Source of the DNA: Chlorops oryzae
Lineage: Eukaryota > Arthropoda > Insecta > Diptera > Chloropidae
Direction: 5' to 3'
Length of the DNA stretch: 64,000 nucleotides
Assembly: GCA_020466095.1 (NCBI GenBank)
Contig: CM035806.1
Location: forward strand, 56,812,916 to 56,876,915
In this document: in pieces, positions 56,219 through 64,000 of the stretch
How positions within the stretch are numbered: position 1 is the stretch's first letter
Layout of the letters: the number at the start of each line of letters is the position of its first letter
Notes under the pieces: generated by a model
Told to the model about the DNA's origin: nothing
The model's database searches: none
What the model saw: the letters and a program-made list of their open reading frames with translations, nothing else
Program-made: the position numbers and the translations under genes

Positions 56219-56454
56219 TCGCACCCTTGCTAATAAATCGGCACAATTCAAAATTTTTTTTTATAAATTTTTATATGTTCGATTGATTTTTCCTGTATGA
56301 TACCCAAGACCTTGAGAATCGAGGCTTATATTGACTGATGCAGCAGTCGATTGAGAGAAAAAAAGTTATTGTCAACCTTAGTTTCAAGAGAGATTTCATG
56401 ATTTTCGAGAAATGCGAAATTTTGAATTGTGCCGATTTAGTAGCAAGGGTGCGA
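56219..56454. mobile_element. TA-flanked miniature element, copy 2 (236 bp, reverse)
   Basis: Same family as 54651-54897 but inverted: the CAGTCGATTG and AGTTTCAAGAGAG words appear as complements. TA flanks at 56217-56218 and 56455-56456. Confidence 0.82.
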
Positions 56455-56460
56455 TATATA

Positions 56461-57352
56461 AAGTGTATTCCCATAAAGGTGAATTTGCCTCGAAAACCAC
56501 GAAAATTCGAAAATTCAGGAGCCTCGAAAATGACCTGTCGAATTTTATATGAAAAATTTTACACGCCAACTTCGAAAACTTTCAAGACAAATTGGTCGTG
56601 TATTTGACTCGTATTTCGAAGCGTAAGTTGTAGTGTTGCCCTGAAAGCAAAATTAAAACTACTAAATGCCCTACAATAAGAACACATTCTCAATACCAAT
56701 AACAGCTTGATGTTTATTTTTATAAAAATGAACATTATAATAGTGAAAAATATTTTTGAGAAATAAAAACAATTTAGTTTAAGTATTTTCCTATGAGAAA
56801 ACGAGACTAACAGTATTAAAAAAATACGGAAAAATAGCAATGTTTTTGCATTTGAAATGGCCAACACTTTTTGAAAACAGCTGAAACAAATTCGATTGGA
56901 GAAGGTGGTAAGCGATTTTATTCAATTTCAATAAATGAATAAAAAATTGATATTTTGCAGATATTGGAGGAAAACGGTCTTTCATATTGCTTCCTGCAAT
57001 AAAAAAATTTATTTGTGATGTCCTAGAATCAAATAAGGAATAACATAACAAACCGTCACTTAGCTGAACTATTTCGAGCTTCAATAAATCAGTTACTGCT
57101 TTTTGTTCAAGAAATTCAATAACTTCAATCTTTTCGCTTTTCCGCGGCATTTTGAACTTGTTAATTTTTTTAATACACTTCAGTGCATACAATTTTTATA
57201 TTATATTACAAAATGAATCGCTGGCCGAACTGTCAAATATTTAAATTACACAAACAACTCAAAGTTGCAAAAAAGGTGTGTTCCCGAAAACTGCCGTTTA
57301 CTTTTTCGAGGTTTTCATGTTTTCATCTCTTCACCTTTAATGGAATACCATT
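56461..57352. mobile_element. Probable DNA transposon derivative with a residual exon
   Basis: The left end GTGTATTCCCATAAAGGTGA and the complement of the right end (GGTATTCCATTAAAGGTGAA) form imperfect inverted repeats. CCTCGAAAA words recur inside both arms. The minus strand near 57150-57010 encodes MPRKSEKIEVIEFLEQKAVT and LLKLEIVQLSDGLLC, which looks like a genuine N-terminal protein segment followed by decayed sequence. Flank duplication unresolved. Confidence 0.5.
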
Positions 57353-57942
57353 ATTACTTTTAGCTTCGCTGATATAACGTTAATTTGAAAAAAAAAATTC
57401 GCACCTTTGAAACCCTAAAAAGACTAGTAGGAACCGGAAGAAGTGTCCGCTAATGAATTTTTCCATATAAAAAGATATATAGTTTAAGTTTTCAAAACGG
57501 AAGACTGGCTGCTATCACATTTGCAGAGCCAATTTTGATGTTTTTTTACTCCTGGGCATGCCCAAACGAATCCTTCTTATGCTATGTTCTCACTATAGGG
57601 GTTCAGATAACACAGCTGTTTTCGCCGCATTCGGTTGCGATTTTGAACGCTTCAGAGAATTAAATTGCTAAAACCAGTAAAACACCAATAAGAAGACACA
57701 GAAATTGTCACTTTTTCTCGAGAGTCGATCCGTGTTGCTGCTGAGTCGGTTCCAGGGACCTCCGCTCGTAAAAAGTCAATTCAGGAGTTCAAATTTAACT
57801 TTTCTTTTTCCTCAAAGATAAGTATATTTCGTGTTTGTGTATACATATATACATAAATAGTTAACAAAAAACTCTTTGTAGAGAAAGAGACGGCTGGTTG
57901 CTGCAGCTGATACAGCTGTCAGCTGATCATCAATATTGAGTG
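57353..57942 (+). other. Probable 5' region of the Jockey-type LINE plus unassigned sequence
   Basis: The ORF1 of the next LINE starts at 57943, so at least part of this stretch should be its 5' leader. The boundary was not found. Confidence 0.4.
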
Positions 57943-59531
57943 ATGCCAATCGATCGCTCACCTCAAAAGCTTACTCAAAAGCTTACTGAAAAGCTTATCG
58001 TTGACACAAACCATGGCATAAATCAAGTTCCACAACAACCCAGCAAACAAATCCTCAGTGACAACGAAACTGTCGATCAGTCCGCAGGAAATAACCATTT
58101 CGCAGTGGCGAAAAGCCATTTCCAGAGGCCACGTTCTTTCTCCTCCAGCGAAATCAATTCGAACTCTCTAAGGAAAAACTGCTCCGTGAACCCTGTTCAA
58201 ACTGTTATATCGGATGCAGCTCCAATTTCTTCTCACATGCCTTGTGCTTCAATAAAAAGCTCAACTAATTCAGGTAACGCAGCTGTAGGTGCAATAAATA
58301 ATCAAAATAATATGGGAAAAAAACAAAGTGAACAGCAAGCGGTGCTAATTGGCATGCATCGGTACGTTAATATAACGAAAAGAAAAAGAAGCCTGGCGGG
58401 AAAAGGTGATGCTAGGGCTAAACTCAATAAAATTGATACCATATCAACTCCTCCGAAGACCTTGTTAGGTAACCGATTTGCTCCACTAGCTGAAAACTCC
58501 GATGAAGCTTCATCCGAAAATCAGCCAAAGAAAGAACTTAAACCGCCACCAATATATTATATTTACGTGAGCGTAGCTCTAACGCACTTGTTGCCAGTTT
58601 AGCTCAACTTTTAGGCAACAACAACTTTCATATTGTCCCGTTGACAAAAGGAAATATCCATGAAACTAAAATTCAAACAAATACGGAAGAAAATTACCGC
58701 AAAGTAGTTAAACACTTAGAGAGTCGAAATAAGAACTTTTACACCTACCAATTAAAGAGCAGCAAAGGAATTGCTGTAGTGATAAAAGGTATAGAAGCAG
58801 ACGTTGATACCAACGATATTAAAAACGCCTTTGGCGAAAAGGGTTTCCATGCTAGGGCAGTAATAAATATTATTAATAGAGCTAAAGTTCCGCAGCCAAT
58901 GTTTAAAGTTGATCTTTTACCAGACAACCTGAAGCTTCAAAAAAATGAAACTCATCCTATTTATAATTTGATTTATTTATAAAATCGAAAAATTACAGTT
59001 GAAGAGCCACACAAAAAAAATGGGCCTGTCCAATGTGCTAACTGCCAAGAGTTTGGACACACTAAAACATATTGCACATTACGCACTGTGTGCGTTATAT
59101 GTGGAGAGCTTCATCATAGCTCCGTTTGCAATAAAAAACTGCAGAATGATCGCAGCTTAGTTAAATGCAGTAATTGCCAAGGAAACCATACCGCAAATTA
59201 CAGGGGCTGCCTGGTCTACCAAGACTTGAAGCAGCGTATTACCATTCGAAAAGAATCAGCGCGAAGTCCTTCAAAAAATATTCTTGTGTCTGCTTTTGCA
59301 GCTCCTCGAAACTTTGCTTCTAATCCAGTTATGTCAGGAGTTTCATATGCAAGTGCATTAAAGTACGCGAATACAGTAATACAACCTACAAATTCGGCTA
59401 GCAATTTAGAAATTATGATTTCCACACTAACACAAAGCTTGTCCCAATTTATGCAATCAATGCAAAGTTCAATAGACAGGATTGTGCAAATGCAAACACA
59501 ATTAATGACAGCTCTTTTGGCAAAAATATGA
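57943..59531 (+). pseudogene. Jockey-type LINE ORF1 (Gag-like)
   Basis: ATG at 57943 opens a serine/asparagine-rich N-terminal region of about 200 residues. A frameshift at about 58560-58600 then leads into a central domain (FYTYQLKSSKGIAVVIKGIE, later FKVDLLPDN and HPIYNL) that fits the region preceding the knuckles in Jockey-type ORF1. One in-frame stop TAA lies at 58980. Three zinc knuckles follow: CANCQEFGHTKTYC, CVICGELHHSSVC and CSNCQGNHTANYRGC. The C-terminal tail is glutamine/methionine-rich and ends ALLAKI. The stop overlaps the ORF2 start as ATGA. Two lesions make this copy non-functional unless they are sequencing errors. Confidence 0.88.
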
Positions 59532-60490
59532 GTATCTCAAAAATATGTGCATGGAAAGCAAACGGGTTAACCAAGCATAAGCTAGAATTACAAAATTTTC
59601 TTAACCGCGAAGAAGTTGACGTAATGCTTCTTTCCGAAAACCACTTAACAAATAAGAACTTGTTTTCAATTCCTGGGTATATATTTTACAAAACAAACCA
59701 TCCGGATGGTAAGGCACATGGAGGCACCGGTATCCTTATCCGAAATAGAATACGGCACTTTTTCTCAGGTTCCTACGACAAAGAATTTATTCAGGCCACA
59801 ACAATATGCGTGCAATATAAAAGCAAAAACTTGGCTATATCGGCAACTACTGCCCACCTCGATTCAGTGTCAGCGAAAGAATGTTCTTAGATTTCTTTAA
59901 AACATTAGCAGACAAGTTTCTTGCAGCAGGGGACTACAACGCGAATCATATGTTTTGGGGTTCCCGTATTTGCAATCCAAAGGGACAACAATTGTACAGG
60001 GCTGTTGTTGACAAAAATAATAGACTGGACTTTGCTTCCCCTAGACAGCTTACTTACTGGCCGACAGACCCAAATAAAATCCCTGACCTTTTAGATTTCG
60101 GAATCACAAAGGGCATTAAAAGGGAATATATCTCAACACGCTCATTGTCCGATCTATCGTCAGATCATTCACCCATAGTTTTCCTTCTACATGAACTTCA
60201 AAGACAAGTTCAGGTTTCTTCCAGACTAACAAATTCAAGAACCAATTGGTTTAAGTATAAAAAATATATAAGTTCACATATTCATACAAATTATAAGATT
60301 GCAAAGAATGACCACATTGATGATGCCGTTACAGTACTCAATTCTATTTTAACTTCGGCAGCAGAAAGCAAAAATCCATCAAATGCCGAAATTGAAAATC
60401 TAGTCGCTGAAAAAAGAAGATGTAAACGCAAATGGCAACATTCCCGATCGCCATCATCAAAACATAAACTAAAAGAAGCTGAAAAGAAGC
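59528..60490 (+). pseudogene. Jockey-type LINE ORF2, endonuclease part
   Basis: Begins MSISKICAWKANGLTKHKLE. APE-type endonuclease landmarks in order are WKANGL, VMLLSENHL with the metal-binding glutamate, GGTGILIR, AAGDYNANHMFWGS, DLLDFGI and LSSDHSPIV. A frameshift at about 59880 separates the first 118 residues from the rest. The following linker (AEKRRCKRKWQHSRSPSSKH) precedes the RT, which is cut off by the insertion at 60494. Joining across that insertion keeps an open frame (KKLRAALVREKL) until the hAT element begins. Confidence 0.88.
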
Positions 60491-60493
60491 TTA

Positions 60494-61086
60494 AGGTGAG
60501 ATGACACTACGTGTGCAATTCACATATAATTGCTCAAAAAAATGTGTGACACATCTGAAACAAATAAAATTTGAAGCACATTTATTTGCTCAGGGTATTA
60601 CACTACGTGTGCAATGCACACATAATTGCTCAAAAAATATGTGACACATCTGAAAAACAATTGCACACATAACATTATCTCGCAAAAAAAAGGACAAATC
60701 ACACATGTTGATTGCGCAATGTTACTAGGTTTCGTTTTTAAAAGATTGCAATGAAAATAATGTCAAACTTTAGAGATTTCAGAGACAGTTAAGATAATTA
60801 GTAATTGGTAATAAATGAAAATGGATTCAACTAACTTCAGAGATGACGATGATGAAACAACAGCTGCTGTATTTGTTTTATTTGCATCACATATTTTTAC
60901 GAAATGTTTGTGCAGTTGAAATTTGGGTTGATATATATTACGCGTGCAACGCACACATTTTATTTGTAAAATATTGTAAGAATTATTTTGAGCAAACAAA
61001 TTATTCGTCGATTTCATTACGTGTGCAATTTTTATGACGTCAGTGAGCAAATATTCGTGCATTGCACACGTAGTGTCATCTCACCT
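60494..61086. mobile_element. PIF/Harbinger-type miniature element, 593 bp, inside LINE ORF2
   Basis: Perfect inverted ends AGGTGAGATGACACTACGTG (26 bp and more), flanked by TTA at 60491-60493 and 61087-61089. The left part contains an internal direct duplication of about 100 bp (ACACTACGTGTGCAAT at about 60504 and 60600). Confidence 0.88.
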
Positions 61087-61113
61087 TTAGAGCTGCTTTA
61101 GTTAGAGAAAAAC

Positions 61114-64000
61114 TAGTGATGCCGTAAGACAAGACAAAACAAGAATGACGTCATTGTTGTCTTGTCTTGCAGTTTTGGGATTATTGTCTTGTCTTGTCTT
61201 GCTCAAATTGAGCAAGAGAAAAATCGTCTCTTGTCTTGCACAATATAAAAAAATTGAACTCTTGTCTTGCGCAATATAATATTTTGCAAGAAATATTGTT
61301 ACTGGCTTACGTGCTCTTACAACACTTGTCCGGTGTTTTTTACTTGTCATAAAGGAATCAAGTAGGTCGAAGAAAAGCGAAACATTTTATTTTTAAAGTT
61401 TTTTTGTTCATTTATTTTTAAGCGCTTGTTGTATAAAGAACATTTAGTGTGATCTTTCTTGTGCTCGTGTCGTTGTGAAAAAAAAAAAACAAAAAAAAAA
61501 AACGTAAACCTTTTTTAAAGAAAAACTTCATAATAAAAAAAAGAAAAGCCGAAGGACTCTAAATAGGAAGGAAGTGTGTGCTAACAAGGAGTTAAAGGTG
61601 TCGAGATTTGCTGTGGGTGAGTCCACTTATTGCTGCCAGAAATGGTACAAAGAACAAAGCAGCAGGGTTTAACAGGATCACAGGAGAACAGATAAACTGA
61701 TGATCCTGTTAAAATCTAAAGCTTTGATGCTCTGAGTTGATGAAGGAAGGACGGTTTAGTATTATATAGTTTTTCACCTCTAATTTGCAGTAGTAGTACA
61801 GTTTAAGTAAGACTGAATTCGTTTGCAAGATGAATACTAAAAAACGTAGACTAGAACGGGAGACAATTTATTTGGATTCATCGAGCAATACAGAAGAGTC
61901 ATTAAATGGAAATGAAAACAACGGGTTATTAAAAAGGACTGGTGAGAGTGAAAAATACGGGAAGTATTTCACATTCATTTATCACAAGGACGGCCAGAAT
62001 AAAGTTAAATTTGGTACGTGCAAAATTCCTTCATGTCCCAATCCTAAGAAAATAAGGATGAAAACCCGAAACACCAGTGGGTTGAAGTGGCATTTACTAA
62101 AAAATGACAAAGATATCCACGATCATCTGTATTTAAAAGTTAAGAAGAATTCGTCTGACCAGATTACAATTGATGAAACGAGCAAGTTTGAGTTTTCTAA
62201 AAAGGTAATAATAAAGGAATAATATTTTGTAGTCAATTTTTGTAATTTTCTTAGTAATCAATTAATTTAGAATTGGACTGATAGTCTTGTTTTGTTTTAG
62301 AGGATGACGAATAAGATATTCTTTCATATCAATTTGGTAGAGTATGTGTCTGTTAAGTATCGCCGCTAAATTCTTTTGACGATGAGACTTCTCAGAGGTT
62401 CTTCGCTCATGTCAACGGCAATCTGAAATTTCCTAAAAGGACTGCCATGACCGAAATTGTTGCCTCAGTCTATGCAAAAATGAGGCCGATGGTTTTGTCA
62501 CTGGTCCAAAGAAATTGCTCACGTGTGTCATTTACATTCGATGGATGGACTTCCATTAGAGGTAGATCATATTATTCGGTAACTGTCCATTACATCGATG
62601 ATTCCTGGCAACTTCAGTCGTTGGCTTTGAATTTTATCCCATGCAAAGGAAAACACAGTGGGACTGATATCGCAGCAATGTTCTTCAAATGTATCGAAGA
62701 ATGTAAGCTGTCAGATAAATTACAAGGAATAACTGTGGATAATGCATCTGTCAACACCACCTTTATGAAAGAACTGCAAATACTGATGAAGAGAGCTGGC
62801 AAGAAGTTTGACTCAGAAAATCAACATTTTCATTGTTTCCCCATGTTGTCAGCCAAGCAGTGCAAGCGTTGTTGACAGAATTGAAAGTCGATGAAGAACC
62901 GTCAAGCGATATAAGAATTAATTATGGTGATGAGAAAAGTGATGTTGAGGATGATGGTGATGAGGAAGATGTTGAATACGATGAACCAGGAGATGAAAAG
63001 GAGGAGAAAAAGTCATTCCCAATCATATTGAGACTCCGGAACATTTGCAAAAAGTTGAGGAAATCCGAGCAGTTGACACTCAAGCTCAAGAATTACTGCC
63101 AAGCTTTTGATGAAAAACAAATTCAAGTTTCTCTGGATGTATCAACTAGGTGGAACAGCACACACGACATGTTGGCAGCTGGAGTTAAGATGAAAAAAGC
63201 AATCTCGGCATTGACAATCCACGAGAAAAAATTGAAGCATTTGTTAATTGAAGAACCTGAGTAGCGATTACTGGAAAAATTACAAAAGTATTTAAAGTCA
63301 TTTCAACAATTTTCAACTCTCTTAGGTGGAGACAATAATCCGACTCTCCCAGCTGTAATAGTTGGAGCAAATATTTTGTTAGACAAGCTTGAAAATTTGT
63401 GTCATTCCTGGGATCAAAAGCTCGACCGTGGTATAGATGACGAGAGATTAATTCTCGCTTTCAAGCAGCGCGAGACAAATTAGTTAAGTACTATAATTTG
63501 ACAAACTGGATCTATGGTTTGGTATTGATTGTTGATCCTCCTCATAAACTGGAATCGTTTGAGAAAACTTCATGGGGACAAAATTTAAAAGCCGAATCTT
63601 ACAAAATGTTTGAGGAAATATTTAAAACTAATTATGCTGAAAATTTTCAACGCGACTCTTTCAACAACGACGAGTCAATGCATAGCAACAGTGACTCAGA
63701 TGAAGAGTTCAATAACTCTATGAAACTTTTGTATGGATCAAAAAAGAAAGAAGAGTGGATGACCGAGATGAACAATTACTTTTGTATGGAAAGAGCAAGC
63801 ATGGATGAAAATATTTTAAAGTGGTGGAGCTCTAATGCAAAGAGTTTCCTTCGATTGGCGCTTATGGCACGAGATTATTTGGCAACTCCTGCATCGAGTG
63901 TGCCATCGGAAAGGTTATTTTCCAAAGCTGGTCTCATCATCAGAAAACACCGGAATCGACTGTCTAACAAAAATGTCGAGTATATGCTGTGTATGAATTC
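61114..64000 (+). mobile_element. hAT transposon, 3' end outside the window
   Basis: Starts about 61114 with TAGTGATGCCGTAAGAC followed by a tract rich in GACAAGAC/GTCTTGTCTT words up to about 61350, a known style of hAT subterminal region. It then carries a BED finger and transposase. The left end is inferred from where the LINE frame stops; the right end is beyond 64000. Confidence 0.72.
61830..64000 (+). pseudogene. hAT transposase (BED finger to hATC), decayed
   Basis: The first exon (61830 to about 62205) starts MNTKKRRLERETIYLDSSSN and carries a BED-type zinc finger (GTCKIPSCPNPKK...GLKWHLLKND...H). A probable intron (GTAATA donor about 62206, TTTTAG acceptor about 62300) leads to the catalytic core: VSFTFDGWTSIRGR, GITVDNASVN, LDVSTRWNSTHDM, an acidic insertion near 62930-63000, and NLTNWIYGLVLIVDPPHKLE. 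The C-terminal dimerisation region has LKWWSSNAKSFLRLALMARD and SSVPSERLFSKAGLI. Frameshifts near 62345-62400, 62842 and 63450 and a stop at about 63262 inactivate it. The frame is still open at the window edge. Confidence 0.9.

Larger units (their letters stand above)
57943..60493 (+). mobile_element. Jockey-type LINE, 5' part, interrupted downstream
   Basis: ORF1 with Jockey-type zinc knuckles and the endonuclease part of ORF2 are present. The element is cut at 60493 by a TTA-flanked miniature element and continues for about 25 bp at 61087-61113 before a hAT element. The RT is not in this window. Confidence 0.88.

Overview
This is eukaryotic, AT-rich, intron-bearing DNA, most likely from a brachyceran fly. 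It holds the last two coding exons of a syndapin/PACSIN gene, and its repeats are typical of flies: mini-me/DINE-like elements, Tc1/mariner, hAT, and Jockey-, I- and R1/LOA-type LINEs. I cannot name the species. The only clear host gene is syndapin, with the SH3 domain split between exons at 6014-6171 and 9038-9150. Almost everything else recognisable is mobile DNA, mostly dead and often nested.

Layout: 1-5.5 kb holds an antisense Jockey-type LINE fossil and a three-layer stack of Tc1/mariner elements. 6-9.2 kb is the syndapin 3' end; its intron carries an antisense RNase H-bearing LINE fossil and a hAT-type miniature element. 9.2-23 kb is mostly unrecognised AT-rich sequence with an inverted-repeat family (11.0-12.2 kb), a palindrome inside a palindrome (13.1-13.6 kb), three mini-me-like elements and fragments of three Tc1/mariner transposases. 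23.5-33.7 kb is rich in inverted-repeat elements: several miniatures with 3-bp TAA/TTA duplications, two nested long hAT-type palindromes (24.2-27.3 kb) and a recent 914-bp tandem duplication (31.8-33.7 kb).

33.9-51.8 kb is the most striking region. An R1/LOA-type LINE with an intact ORF1 breaks off just after its endonuclease and is joined directly to an I-type LINE. That I-type LINE stands in a head-to-tail array of one partial and two nearly complete units, separated by a roughly 1.2-kb non-LINE spacer. The copies share the same inactivating lesions, so the array grew by DNA duplication of an already dead element. A mini-me element has since entered unit 1 and a full-length mariner unit 3; the other units preserve the empty sites.

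52-57.4 kb carries miniature elements, including an inverted pair of one family, and one unidentified reading frame. 57.9-61.1 kb is a Jockey-type LINE cut by a TTA-flanked miniature element and then by a hAT transposon whose decayed transposase runs off the end of the window. The genes do not form a functional pathway; the interest lies in the order, nesting and duplication of the mobile elements.
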